This document shows, in pieces, positions 12,259 through 27,600 of a stretch of DNA of 64,000 nucleotides; positions within the stretch are counted from its first letter, which is position 1; every line of letters begins with the position of its first letter. This DNA is from Adiantum capillus-veneris. Taxonomy: Eukaryota; Streptophyta; Polypodiopsida; Polypodiales; Pteridaceae. The notes beneath the pieces are model-generated. The model worked only from the letters and a program-made list of their open reading frames with translations. It had not been told where the DNA came from and made no database searches. Position numbers and translations under genes: made by a program. The DNA is taken from NCBI GenBank assembly GCA_014529385.2, contig CM043959.1, forward strand, positions 58,134,753 through 58,198,752. Direction: 5' to 3'.

Positions 12259-12725
12259 CGACGCGCTGTCACAGGCTCCATCGTCGTAGTCAGTAGCACA
12301 CAATTTTAGGTGCAGACCCAGCAGTACGCGCAATCAAGCAGCTTGCAGCAGTGCAGTGTGAGGGTTTGCGCGTTGTCGAAGGCGGCACACTACAACAGCT
12401 CAGTAGTACTTGCGTGCTACATCTTCTACAGCCTGCCACACTGCCACCTATGTTTTGTGGACAGCATGTGACCTGTGCGCAACAACCAGCCTTCTCGAAT
12501 ATTACACATGAGTCAAGACTCAGGATGCGAGCTACAACTAATGGAGGCTTCGAGGGCGAGTAGGAGGCCTGGGCACTGTGTACTTCACAAAGTTTACACA
12601 TCCTGAACTTTGAAGTTTAAGGAGAGAAATTGGAATCTACACAACTTGTGTTAGGATTGTATCCGGACTCAAGTGTTTATTATTTTCATTGGCCCGGACT
12701 TGAAATACATTATACAAGGGCTGTT

Positions 12726-13683
12726 ATGATGGAGGTCATGAGCGCCTCACCACTCTGCAAGTCCCGTACAAAGGCAACCTTCATGCGTACAAACAAGCGG
12801 ATAACACCAATGGAAAGGGAGATGAAGGAATGGAAAGCAAAGATGGAAGAATGGTGGAAGGAGAAGGCCAACCTTCTTCAATTGTTCCTCAACGAAGGCG
12901 CGCAATGGCAGAAGGAGAAAGAGGACCTGCACGCAGAGATACAAGCACTTAAGGCCGATTCACAAGCACTCAAAGAAGAGGTCTCAGCCCTCAAGCGAGA
13001 GCTTGCTGATAGAGCAGGCAGTGGACTAGAGGAAGGTGAATTCCAGCCTTGGGTAATGAGGAAATCAAGGTCATCAAGGAACAGGTACGGATGATCAAAG
13101 AGGAAGAGAAACAAAATGTGGCAAAGACGTCTTCGTGGGTGGATGTGATCACGAAGACACAGAAGAAGGCAGATGAGGCCGAGAATAATTAGAAATCGCT
13201 AAGAAAGAGAGAGAGAAAGAGAAAAGAAGCCACATCTATCCCCACTTCTACAATCATCATCAACATGACTTTAGAAGAAGAGCAATGAAGGAAGAATAGA
13301 GCTTTGCATCTACGAATAACCAGTTTAAAAGACCGAGATGATGTGGAAGGGGAAGTCAAAGAACTTCTCCGCATGATGGGTAGTGAGGCTGCTCATACAA
13401 AGGCATGGAGGATAGGGACGAAGTTATGAGAAATGGGGAGACTTCAAAGGAGAGATCTCTAATCATGCATTTCCCATCCATGGAGGTAAAGAAGGACTTC
13501 TTGAAGAAGCGTCCTACACTAAAGAAAACGGGCATATTCCTTGGTGATGACCTCACACTCTCACAACTCACTCATACGAAAGAAGTTATGCCCGAGATAA
13601 TAACAGCTCGAGAAAAGGAGAAGGTGGCCTTCTAGAGGGATGGACGAGTGGTTATTCTGGAGAAGCGCCTCGTACGACGATGC
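12726..13683 (+). pseudogene. LINE-B1a ORF1, coiled-coil RNA-binding protein (broken)
   Basis: The amino-terminal part (from 12726) is a long charged helix with heptad-like spacing (EREMKEWKAKMEEWWKEK). After frameshifts near 13060 and 13420 the conserved C-terminal block follows, including KKRPTLKKTGIFLGDDLTLS at about 13505-13565. The C-terminal block resembles the C-terminal domain of L1-type ORF1 proteins in a general way. Stops occur at 13092, 13191 and in the 13285-13435 stretch. At the ORF1/ORF2 junction this copy has CGA where B2, B3 and B4 have TGA. Confidence 0.6.
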
Positions 13684-15054
13684 GAGACCTGTGGGACCAC
13701 ACTCAAAGTGGCTACATGGAATTGTAAATGATCTTTGCGCCTTGATGTAGGGGCCTTTGAGGAAGTTTCACAGGGAGGGACATCATTTTCTACTCTGAGA
13801 TGCATCAGGCCCCGGGGCAGCCCATGCCACATGTAACGGATACAGATGGGAGACAGCTTGCAGACAGGAGACTCGATCAGAGCATAGAGGACGAGGTTCA
13901 GGAGGAGTGGCAATCTTATTTATGGAGGAGTTACAACCTCTCATACATATAGCTCGGAGGGATGAGCATATGTGGGTGAGACTGAAGGCAGAGACAGGCA
14001 AATACCTCTACATCGCTATTTGCTATTTCCCTCCTAGTACGTCAGTATATGCATCACCCAGAGCACAGTCCCCCTTCTCTATTTTGGATGATGATATATG
14101 GGAGTTTTCTAGGGAAGGCAACATTATTATCTTGGGGGATTTCAATGCTAGGACTACCCATCACCAAACAATATTCTATGATACCTCAGAGGAGTTGATG
14201 CGGGAGCTTGATATTACAGAAATGGGGTTGTCTAGATTGTCACGGGATGAGGAGCACACTCAGTATGGCAGATGATTGATTGATATGGGGACTGCACATG
14301 GATTGGCTATTTTGAATGGCCTACAACGATTCCTTACAGCAGGTGGTTTTACATGATTTCCACACCAGCATGGCGCTAGTACAGTGGATTATGTTATGGC
14401 TCTCCCAAGACTCATTCCTTCCTTTCAAGATTTCATGGTGGAAACTCGGTCGGTTGGGGTAACAGTTGATCATGCTCTCTCGTCTTTCATTCTATCGTTC
14501 AAGTTCAGCACAGCTCCATTGGGAGAGGTCTCCACACATACTCGGTATACTTTCACGAGGGAGACGGATCTGATGAGATATACAGACAGCTGTGCACTCA
14601 AGAGCAAGGACGGCCACTAGATGAGCTCACCTAGATTCTGACAGAGACGCTCCATGATGCAGCATAGGCATATCCCCACAGCCAACCCACACACAGACGA
14701 TCTGGGAGCATGCCTCTATGATGAGGTGTAGAGAGACGAGGATCAGATTACAGAGAGAAGTGCTCATGGGTACTACCACATATAGACAGTCACGGATTAT
14801 CTTTCGCCGCCTAGTGCGAGGAAAGAAGAGGGCTCACCTATCTCAGTTAGAGCGTGATCTGTATCAACTGTTTATAAGTCAAGACTCTTGTGAGACATGG
14901 AGGCTTTTCCATGAGCAATCTCCACCGCCAATCATCACTTCCACAGAGACATGGGGGGAATATGCTACATCTCTCTATACAGGATCGGGGTAGCCACCTT
15001 TGCCTGACCCTCCAGAGGCATGCCCACACACATGTACTTTCTTTACTGCTATAG
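13684..15054 (+). pseudogene. LINE-B1a ORF2 fragment (endonuclease and linker)
   Basis: Begins CGTTLKVATWNC and contains the APE endonuclease signature IILGDFNART (14131-14160) and DYVMA plus VDHAL further on, in shifted frames. The linker with RQSRIIFRRLVR follows. It stops at the internal deletion before the reverse-transcriptase catalytic motifs. Several frameshifts and stops are present. Confidence 0.65.
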
Positions 15055-15098
15055 GTCATTTTGGCCTTTTCAAGACGTTAATATAACATTTCTCTGTG

Positions 15099-16104
15099 TC
15101 TCCTAGATACCAGAAGCACATGGATACAGCCGGTACAAGAGTTGGGCAAGTAGATGGCTTTCTATAGAGAGCATCTCCTCCAACTAACGAAGGATGGATA
15201 TGTGATCAGACCGGCCTATATGGACACTCATTTATCCTATGGGATACGATGTGCTATTGGTCAGATACGCACATCATCGCATCAGCTAGAGATTGAGGCT
15301 GGCAAATTTAGGAGGGTACCATCAGAAGCTAGGATATGCTAGTTGTGTCATATAGAGCCAGAGACAGAGTTACATCACATTTGTCATTGTCCGGTATACA
15401 ATGAGATACGAGGTTGCTTTCACTGTCTATTCAGAGAGGGCTTTGGACCGTTGGCTAGAGCCAAGAGATATCAGGATCAGAGATGCCTCGGCACACCTTG
15501 GTCTCATCAATCATTTTCGCCAGAGCCAGAGCCAAAGCTGCACTACACATGTCATTGCCCGGTGTACTATGAGATACGAGGCTGCTTCCAAGGTTTGTTA
15601 AGAAAGGGTTTTGGAACATTTTCTAGAGTCATGAGATATGAGGATCAAAGATGTCTTGGATTGTTTCTACTAGAGCTGCGCAGACATAGAGAGAGCTTGC
15701 TGAGGACATCGGGGGAGAGCCAGTCTGAGAGACAGATCACAAACTTCTTTACACCAGTCAGCGGACAGCAGAGAAGCAGTCATCACAACAAATCTCAGAT
15801 CCCATCCACACCAGAGGTACGTTGATTGATTGAGCCATTGCGCTCGGTAGATCCAGGCACCACGACCACGCGGGACCTCACATCATCGACGGGGGTTACA
15901 GCAGAGAAACCAGACCACTCTAGCTCGTCATGCGAGACGCCCAATCAAAGTTTTGACAATGGAGGATATTCATCAGATTCGACAATGACCCATGAGGGCT
16001 CTCATCTGAGCCGCCTACCTCTACTGATCTGCATTTCATTTGTATCACTAGTGATCTGTATCCCTCTTTGTATCAGCTTACCCATAATATCGGCCCTCAC
16101 CCCA
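15099..16104 (+). mobile_element. LINE-B copy B1b, 5'-truncated C-terminal fragment
   Basis: Starts next to a short TC-rich stretch at the end of B1a and carries only the C-terminal part of ORF2 (from WIQPVQELG) plus a 3' region. The zinc-finger block is duplicated in tandem (first at about 15340-15475, second at about 15520-15660). The PCNA-box-like ERQITNFF is at 15727-15750. No conserved tail is visible at its 3' end. Confidence 0.6.
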
Positions 16105-18604
<2,500 letters not shown>

Positions 18605-18808
18605 ATAAGTCCAGAGTGCAGATGAGGCTAGATCTCCACCATATCTTCCCCCCTTCTTTCATTGTACTACACCTTGTATTTTGTTTCAGTTCAGTTTCAA
18701 TTCATTTTGATTCCGAACATGGTATCAGATTCACTATGTTGTAACGGCTTGGTCTCATAGGTCATTTTGGCCTTTTGAAGACGTTAGTATATCATTTCAT
18801 TTCATTTC

Positions 18809-18812
<4 letters not shown>
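18605..18812 (+). mobile_element. LINE-B tail-only copy (about 0.2 kb)
   Basis: Begins at the last ORF2 codons (AGTCCAGAGTGCAGATGAGG, compare B3 near 28225) and runs to the conserved tail GGTCATTTTGGCC...CATTTCATTTCAT. It is flanked by (CT)n on both sides (18580-18604 and 18813-18880), as expected for an extremely 5'-truncated insertion into a CT repeat. Confidence 0.75.

Positions 18813-18880
<68 letters not shown>
18813..18880. repeat. (CT)n microsatellite
   Basis: CT dinucleotides following the tail-only LINE-B copy, then a short ACACAC run. Confidence 0.95.
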
Positions 18881-18889
<9 letters not shown>

Positions 18890-19109
18890 TTCAGGAGTTT
18901 CAACTTCCCAAGCCAGCTCCCCCTCCACATGACCCCCATTAGGTTTTGTTTTGTTTCGTTCTTATCCTTTCCTTTTCCCCCTTTTTCCTTTACCCCTGTT
19001 GGACCCTCAGTCCCTAACTGATATGAATCTAACGCTTCCACCCCGAAAGAACATATGTAATGCTTTTGTTTTGGTCCCATGGGTCATATCTGACCTCCGT
19101 GGACGATAA

Positions 19110-19114
<5 letters not shown>
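18881..19114 (+). mobile_element. Divergent LINE-B-like 3' tail element
   Basis: A 0.23 kb segment between two (CT)n tracts. Its end, TTGGTCCCATGGGTCATATC then TGACC...GACGATAATTAAA, aligns base for base in spacing with the LINE-B tail (TTGGTCTCATAGGTCATTTT then GGCC...GACGTTAATATAA). ATATGAATC upstream parallels the ATCAGATTC of the family. It is either a diverged LINE-B subfamily or a short element that shares the LINE tail. There is no coding capacity. Confidence 0.5.

Positions 19115-19202
<88 letters not shown>
19115..19202. repeat. (CT)n microsatellite
   Basis: CT dinucleotides directly before the 5' end of LINE-B copy B2. Confidence 0.97.
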
Positions 19203-19205
<3 letters not shown>

Positions 19206-19565
19206 TGCAGCTCCCTCCCGCGTACCTACTGCTGCTCCACCCAGCGTACTTGTTGTTGCTGCTATAGATTCGCGACCAACTGCAACTCCCTCCCTCGTAC
19301 CTGTTGCTACTCCACCCCGCGTACTTGCTGCATTTTCCCACCCATTGCTACTGCAATCCCACAACCTGCTGCTGTTGCAATTGGCCCCTGCTATACTGCT
19401 GCCCATTGCCTACCTGCGTACTACTGTTGATAGCTACAGTGAAATGCACACAGAACAAGAGAAAGTGCAGAGAGAAATACATATAGAGAGACACTCACTG
19501 AAGATACCCGTCATGATTCAGTTAAAGTGAAGGACACAAGGAAGTGAAACAAACAAGCAAGAAAC

Positions 19566-20432
19566 ATGGCGACGCACTTCATGGTCACAAGCAAGAGGAT
19601 GACAGCCATTGAAAGAGAGTTGAAAGAATGCAAAGTTCACATGGAAGAGTGGAAGAAAGAAAAGAGCTCACTTCTTGAATGAAAAAAGAGGGAGGAAAAG
19701 GCGAGGAAACTAGAGCGCAAAGAGTTCCGGGCTGAAATTCAAGCTCTAAGAGGTAACATCTCAGCCCTTCGGAAGGAACTTGCCGAAAGTTAAGAGAGAG
19801 GATGCCTTGAAGATGAAGAAATTCAGCCATCAATGATAGATGAGCTGAAAATTATACGAGCGCGAGTCAAAGAGATAACGGAGGGAGGAGAATAGAAGAC
19901 CTCATGGGTGGAGGTTCTCTCCAAAACGCAAAAGGTGGGAGAGGCTGAAAAGTGGATTGAAGTTGTCAAGAAGGGGAAGGGCAAGGACATTCCGGCTACA
20001 CCCGACATCATCAACAAGACACTTGAAGAGGAAGAACGAAGAAGGGTACGCGCTCTACACGTGAGAGTGACCCGCCTAAAAGATTCAAATAAGGTAGACC
20101 AAGAGGTGAAGAGCCTCATGTCAATGATGGGGGTGGAGAAGCCCTCGCACACACAAGCTTGGAGAGTGGGCAAGAAGAATGAAGGTAATGGGGAGAGTTC
20201 AAAAGAACGGGCTCTCATTTTGCGCTTTCCCTCCATGGAAGAAAAGAAAGACTTTTTAAAGAAGAGGCCAATCCTCAAGAAAACAGGTACCTTTTTAGGA
20301 GATGACCTTACCCTCTCACAACTTGCACATATGAGAGAGGTCTTGCCGGAGATTAGAGCAGCAAGGGAGAAGGGAAAGTTAGCCTTTTACAGAGATGGGC
20401 GAATAGCGATTACAGAGCGCCGCTCTACATGA
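19566..20432 (+). pseudogene. LINE-B2 ORF1, coiled coil plus conserved C-terminal domain
   Basis: One frame of 288 codons from ATG 19566, with three early stops (TGA about 19680, TAA about 19791, TAG about 19893). The first 120 residues are charged and helical. The second half (RALHVRVTRLKDSNK, WRVGKK, KKRPILKKTGTFLGDDLTLS, REKGKLAFYRDGR) is conserved in all LINE-B copies and resembles L1-type ORF1 C-terminal domains that bind nucleic acid. The final TGA (20430) is followed by CGG, and ORF2 continues in the same frame. Confidence 0.7.
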
Positions 20433-23400
20433 CGGTGCGAGAACTATGGGACCACTCTCAGGATGGCGGTTTGGACCTGTAATGGTTCGTATAGACTTGA
20501 TGTGGGGACGTTTGAGGACAGCTTCAGAGACAGAAACATTGTTTTCTACTCAGAGACTCATCAAGCTCCAGGACAGTTGATGCCGCATATATCATGATAC
20601 AGATGGGAGACAGCTTGCCGAACATGCACCAAATCTAAGCATGGGACTAGAGGATCAAGAGGTGTAGCAGTTCTTTTCAGAGAGGACCTCCAGCCACTAC
20701 TGCACATAGTTTGGAGAGATGATCAGGCCAGATACATGTGGGTGAGGCTGAGGGCAGAGACTGGACGTTTCTTGTACATCGCCATATGCTATTTTCCTCC
20801 CATCACTTTAGTATATGCTTCACCTAGAGGACAGTCTGCTTACTCTGTACTTGATGATGATATTTGGGAGTTCTCCAAGGATGGAGACATCATACTATTG
20901 GGGGATTTCAATGCCAGTACAGGCAGTTCACAGATGGTTTTCTATGACACCTCAAAGGAGATGCTCAGAGAGCTAGAGCAAGAGGAGATGGGGCTTGAGA
21001 GATGCTCACACGACAGAGTGCATACAGCATATGGGAGATACCTCAGGGAGATGACGACTACTCACAGTTTAGCCGTACTGAATGGCTTACCGACCTTCCC
21101 ATCATCTACAGGTTTTACTTGTTTTCCACACAGACATGGGGCCAATTCTGTAGATTATATTCTGACACATCCGAGCTTTATCTCTCACATTAAGGATTCT
21201 ACAATGGGCCCAGGCCTGTTGGGATAGCAATAGATCGTGCACTTTTGACATTATCAGTCTCCTTTGAGTACAAATAAATCTCAGGCCTCACGGGTGGTAG
21301 ACATCCACGCTATACTTTTACACCAGAAACTGACTCGGTCTATGCAGATGAGATACGTAGACTTTTATGCACATGAGAGCCAGTATACACAATGGAGGAG
21401 ATGACGTCTATCCTGACAGTGACATTACATGGGGCAACGACAAAGGCATACCCACACACTCAGCCTCGTCAGAGACGTCGTTCTGGGCACATACCTCAGA
21501 ACAGCTGGTATGATGAGGAGTGTCGAGAGAGGAGAGCTCAGATCCAACGGGAGCTTGCATTGGGAGTGATCACATATAGACAGTCTCGTATTGCTACACG
21601 ACGACTAGTACGACGGAAGAAGCGAGCTTTCTTGGTCCAAATAGAGCAAGAGTTATATCAGCTCTTCCTTAGTAGAGATTCACGAGAGGCTTGACGTCTA
21701 TTCCATGAGAAGTCTCCCCCACCAGTGATTACTTCTACGGAGATATGGGGGCAGTATGCAGCATCATTATACACTTAACCTGGACAGCCACCACTACCAG
21801 ATCTACCACAGCCATGCCCGGCTACGAGCACCTTCTTTACAACTGAGATGGTAAAGGAGGCCATTGACAGGATGAAGACCATACGAACACAGGATCATGA
21901 GGGTTTGGTAGCAGAGCACATTATACATGCTAGGGACTTGTTGGCAGAGATGCTTGCACCGTTGTTCAACCGCGTCATGTGTGAAGGCTTTCCTGAGTCT
22001 TGGAGATTGTCTACTATTGTACCTATCTTCAAGACAGGAGACCCCACAGTGCCGGGGAATTACCGTACTATCATGGTAGGACACACATTGGCACCGTTGT
22101 ATGCATCCATCCTTGAGCATAGGCTGAGCAATTGGGCAGAGACTATGGGCATACGGGCACCTGGACACACTAGTTTCAGGAGGGGTTTCTCCACACTGGA
22201 TCATGTCTTATCATTGAGGACAGTCGAGCACATGGTAGATGGATATATTGCAACTTTGTGGACTTCCGCAAAGCTTTTGACACACTACCGAGGGCCAGAT
22301 TGATGCGCCGACTTATGAAATTGGGGTACCCACAGAGCTGATATGGGGGATTATGGCATTGTACAGTTTAGTGATGGGTCATGTACGCACCCCAGAGGGG
22401 ATATCTGACATAGTTCACTCCACTATCGAAGTGAAATTGTCCTCTACTTTATTTGGTAAGTATGTTGATGAGGTATCTGATTATATTGAGAAAGGAGGAG
22501 ATAGAGGTGCTAGCTTGCAGGGACATGGATCCCTCTTTTATTGTATGCTAACGATATCGTGTTGATATCAGACTCACCAAAGGGTATGCACAGACACTTG
22601 GACGCATTGCATAGTTTTGCAGGGGGTAGTGGATTGTCTGTCAACCTTGGTAAAACCAAGGTCATGGTATTTAATACCATGCCACAATGGGTCAAGAGAT
22701 CAACACCTACATTCACATATGGCCAGGACAGTATGGAGTAGACTGATGCATACACATATCTTGGGTGGTCTTTACTGGACCGAGGTTCACACTGAGAGTG
22801 GCAACAGACACTAGATTGACTCGTGCCTTTGCAGCCCTAGGTGGTTTAGAGAGGATTTGTTCACAGGTTCAATTCCGGGAACCTCGAACAAAGCTTTGGC
22901 TCTTCGACACTTTGGTCGCTTCAGTTATGCATTACGGGGTTCAGCTTTGGGGACCATCTGTTGACAATGCTAGATGGAGTAATATGGAGAGGCCCTTGGT
23001 ATCTATGATTTCTAGGCTGATTAGAGCCAAGGCCTCAGTTCCACATGACATCATAAAAGCAGAGCTGGCTGCCCCACCTATGGAGATTGAGGCACTTACC
23101 AGATCATTATCATTTGTATACAACTTATGGGACACCACCAGGGACAGATATGCTAGGCTTGCTCTTGAGTCGTCCAGACAGCTGGCATTACAAGGAGATA
23201 CATCATGTTGGTATGCACAGATGAGCTCATGGTTTCAGAGGCATGGTTTCAGCATGGACAGACTGACCCCTTTCCAGTATTCTCTTGATGCACCATCTTT
23301 GGCTCTTACACGGATGGAAATTACTAGACTCATTCGGCATGATCTTATCCAGCTTGATACCAAGAGAACATGGATAGAGCCATCACGGGAGTTGGGTACG

Positions 23401-23945
23401 AAGAGGGCTTTCTATAGAGAGCATCTTCTTCAACTCACGACAGACGGATTCGTCACACGGCCCAGCTACATGGATACACATCTTTCTCATGAGTTACAAT
23501 GTGCCATAGGCAAGATACGCACATCTTCACACCACCTTGGGATTGAGACAGGTAGATTAAGAGGCATACCAACAGACAGGAAAATATGTCAGTTATGCCA
23601 TGCAGAGCCAGAGACACAATTTCACTTCATATGTCAGTGCACAGTCTACTATGAGATTCGGGGACGCTTTCACTGTTTATTCAGAGATGGTTTTGACTCG
23701 TAAGATAGAGTCATGAGATATCAGGATCAGAGATGTCTCCGATTATTTCTACTTGAGATATAGAGACATAGAGACTCTCTATTGAGAGTGCATAGACAGA
23801 GATGGTCGAGAGACGCATCTCAGATTTCTTCAATCCGAGTACCACATAGGCAGAGGGGCCACCACCACTACAGAGCTCGGTTCCCACCCAAAAACACCCT
23901 AGTGGTACTCTCATTGACCGACCTATGTGGCATTATATTATTGCT
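20433..23945 (+). pseudogene. LINE-B2 ORF2, endonuclease-reverse transcriptase (broken)
   Basis: Continues in frame from ORF1 (RCENYGTTLRMAVWTCNGS). Endonuclease motifs: YSETHQ, LLGDFNAST and, after a shift, VDYIL and IDRALL. The linker (NSWYDEECRERR) and reverse transcriptase (VDFRKAFD in part) follow. The copy cannot be active: a 12-nt in-frame deletion removes the QGCP of the VKQGCPLSP motif (about 22434), and the catalytic box reads YAND instead of YADD (22541). The C-terminal frame 22765-23703 keeps the thumb and CxxC...H...C zinc finger (KICQLCHAEPE), then stops at 23701. A shifted ERRISDFF lies at 23808-23831. Confidence 0.75.
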
Positions 23946-24108
23946 CAGATTACCAGCCACCCAAAGGAGTCGGTAGCACTCCTATCTCAGTTTCTAGTTT
24001 GTAGTTTTCTTTGTTTGTACCCAGACTTGGTACTAGACTCACCATTGTAATCAATTTGGTCTCATAGGTCATTTTGGCCTTTTGTAGACGTTAATATATC
24101 ATTTTATT

Positions 24109-24112
<4 letters not shown>

Positions 24113-24181
<69 letters not shown>

Positions 24182-24183
24182 CG
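24113..24183. repeat. (CT)n microsatellite between B2 and B3
   Basis: CT dinucleotides with one GT interruption near the end. B2 ends and B3 begins directly against it. Confidence 0.96.
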
Positions 24184-24195
24184 ACGCTTATCAAC

Positions 24196-24606
24196 ATGAC
24201 CCTCGAAGAGGAACAAAGAAGGCGGATGCGAGCACTGCATGTGAGAGTGACCGGGCTCAAGGACATAAATAATGTGGAGAAAGAGGTCACAAGCCTTACA
24301 TCCATGATGGGGAAACCTTTGCACACAAAGGTATGGAGGGTAGGTAAGAAAAGTGATGGCGCGGGAGAATCTTCAAAGGGGAGAGCTCTCATACTACGCT
24401 TCCACTCGTTGGAAGAGCAGAAGGAATTCTTGAGGAAGAGGCCTACTCTCAAAAAGATAGGTATTTTCCTCGGGGATGACCTGACTCTCTCACAGCTCGC
24501 ACACATGAGAGAGGTAATGCCAGAGATTACAGCGGCAAGGGAGAAGGGAAAGATAGCCTTTTACAGAGATGGACGGGTGGTGATTTTAGAGCGACGCACT
24601 GCATGA
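24196..24606 (+). pseudogene. LINE-B3 ORF1, C-terminal domain only
   Basis: 136 open codons starting at MTLEEEQRRRMRALHVRVTG, which is internal in the longer copies, so the ATG is not the original start. It carries the whole conserved C-terminal domain (WRVGKKSDG, ALILRFHSLEE, RPTLKKIGIFLGDDLTLS). It ends at TGA 24604 followed by CGG and is in the same frame as ORF2. Confidence 0.72.
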
Positions 24607-27600
24607 CGGTACGAGACCTATGGGACCACACTGAAGATGGCTACCTGGAATTGTAATGGGTCTATGAGGCTGGACGTGGGTGCATTTGAGGACAGTTTCA
24701 AAGACAAGGATATTGTATTCTTCTCAGAGACTCATCAAGCTCCTGGACAGGTAATGCCACATGTGATGGGTTACAGATAGGAGACAGCTCACAGAACAAA
24801 TGCGAGATCTCAACATGGGAGCAGAGGTTCAGGAGGAGTAGCAGTGTTATTTAGAGAGGAACTACAACCATTACTGCATATTGTACGAAGAGATGATCAT
24901 GCTAGATATATGTGGATGAGACTGAGAGTTGACACAAGTCGATTCCTATATATTGCCATATATTACTTTCCTCCCAGTACATCCATGTACGCTACATCCA
25001 GAGGGCAGTCACCTTTCTCTATTCTAGATGATGACATATGGGAGTTTTCTAGGGATGGTGATATCATTCTCCTAGGGGACTTTAATGCCCTAACGGGCAA
25101 CTCGCAGACAGTCTTCTACGACACTTCAGATGAGATGCTCAGAGAGATGGATGTGGGTGAGCTGGGACCGGACAGATGCTCAGATGATAGAGAGCAGACG
25201 GAGTATGGAAGATACCTCATGGAAATGACGACTACACATGGATTAGCCATACTTAATGGCTTACAGCGATTTCCCGAACAGCCGGTTTCACATGATTTCC
25301 ACACAGACATGGGGCCAGTACAGTGGATTATGTTATGACACAACCAAGCTTTGTCCCTTGCATTCAGGATTTCACAGTGGGAGCCAGGCCAGTGGGCATA
25401 GCAGTAGATCATGCTCTATTGACACTGTCTGTTAAATTTCAGTATAGTACAACCCAGACACCAAGAGGCCACACACCCGCTATACATTTACACGTGAGAC
25501 TGATTTCGTTTATACAAAGGAGATCTGGGACCGTCTATTGGAAGGCACAGCTGGCACAAATGGTACAGGCCTCTCAGTGGAGGAGTGCACCAATATACTG
25601 ACTGAGACACTGCATGGGGCTGCATCAGTGGCATACCCACACACTCAACCGGGTAAGAGACGCCATTCTGGGAGCATGCCCCAGAATAGTTGGTATGATG
25701 AGGAATGCAGAGAGATGAGAGCCCAGCTTCAGAGGGATCTTCTGTTAGGAGTCATCACTTACAGACAGTCTCGGATTGCTTTCCGACGCCTTGTGCGACG
25801 GAAGAAGCGAGCTTACCTAGCTCAGATGGAGCGAGACTTATATCAGATGTTCTTGAGTAGAGACTCAAGAGAGGCATGGCGACTCTTCCATGAGCACTCT
25901 TCTCCCCCAGTGATTACTTCACCTGATGTGTGGGGCCAATATGCGACATCATTATATACGGTTCCAGGACAGGAACCCCTTCCAGACCCTACCAAGCCTT
26001 GCCCAGCTACGAGCACTTTCTTTACACCTGAGATGGTACGAAGGGCCATCGACAGGATGAGGACCGGGAAGGCATATGATCATGACGGTCTAGTAGCGGA
26101 GCACTTTATACATGCCAAGGATATGCTGATGGAGGTTCTCGCAATGTTGTTCAATCGTGCCATGTGTGAGGGATTACTTGAGACCTGGAGGTTGTCTAAT
26201 ATTGTGCCCATCTTCAAGGCTGGTGACCCTACAGAGCCTAGGAATTACCGCACTATTATGGTTGGACACACATTGGCACGATTGTATGCATCTATTCTGG
26301 AGCAACACTTGAGTAGCTGGGCAGAGGGCGAGGGTGTACGAGAAAAGGGTCAAGCCGGCTTCAGAAGGGGTTTCTCCACTCTTGATCATATTCTGACACT
26401 CAGGGCCATCATTGAGGAGGGCAGAGCACATGGGAGACAGATCTATTGTAGCTTTGTGGATTTTCGCAAAGCATTTGACATGGTACCAAGGGCTCGATTG
26501 ATGCGCAGTACAAGAGATGGGGGTGCCCATAGAGGTAATTTGGGGGATAATGGCTTGGTACAGATCAGTGGTGGGACATGTACGCACTCCAGAAGGGGTA
26601 TCTGATTTAGTTCACTCTACTATTGGAGTGAAACAGGGTTGCCCATTGTCTCCTACTCTATTTGGTATGTATGTTGATGAGGTGTCTGATTACATTGGCA
26701 GGAAGGGTGACAGGGGTGCCTAGCTGGCAGGGACGTGGATCCCATTATTGCTTTATGCTGATGATATTGTACTGATATCTGACTCACCAGAAGGTATGCA
26801 ACGACATTTGGATGCAATACGCAGTTTTGCAGAGGATAGTGGACTGGGTGTAAACCTAGGTAAATCAAAGGTTATGGTGTTTAACACCACACTGCAATGG
26901 GTCAGGAGATCAGTACCTACTTTCAAATATGGTCAGGAGATTGTGGAGTATACAGATGCACACTTACCTGGGGGTAGTCTTCACTGGGCCGAGATTTTCT
27001 TTGAGAAGAGCAACAGAGACTAGACTAACTAGAGCCGGTGCGGCTCTAGGAGGAATGGAGAGGATGTGTTCACAGGTTCAGTTCCAGGAACCTAGGACAA
27101 AGTTATGGCTCTTTGATACTTTGGTTGCCTCTACTATGCTATATGGGGTGCAGGTTTGGGGACCTTCTATAGGCCAAGATGGGTGGAGGCGTATGGAGAA
27201 GCCCCTGGTATCTATGATCTCTCGGCTGATTAGAGCCAAGGTTTCTGTACCGCATGATATCATTGGAGCGAAATTAGCTGCCCCCCCTATGGAGATTGAG
27301 GCGCTCACCAGATCAATCTCTTTTGTACACATTCTGTGGGATACTACCAGAGACAGATATGCCAGGGTGGCTCTAGAGTCCTCCAGACAATTAGCTCTTA
27401 ACGGGGATACATCATGCTGGTATGCTCAGATGACATCATGGTTTCAGACACATGGTTTCACCATGGACAGGTCTCCTCCTTTTCAATACTCTCTTCAAGC
27501 ACCCTTGAGGTCTCTGACACGGGTAGAGATTAATAGACTCATCCGTCAGGATTTGATCCAGGTGGACACGAGGAGGACATGGATAGAGCATTTACAAGAG

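Larger units (their letters stand above)
19203..24112 (+). mobile_element. LINE-B copy B2, near full length
   Basis: Runs from a CT tract to the family tail (GGTCATTTTGGCC..., 24068 on) and the next CT tract. The 5' untranslated part has two imperfect copies of a segment starting CAACTGCA, 75 bp apart (19202 and 19277). ORF1, ORF2 and the 3' tail are all present, but both frames are broken. Confidence 0.8.
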
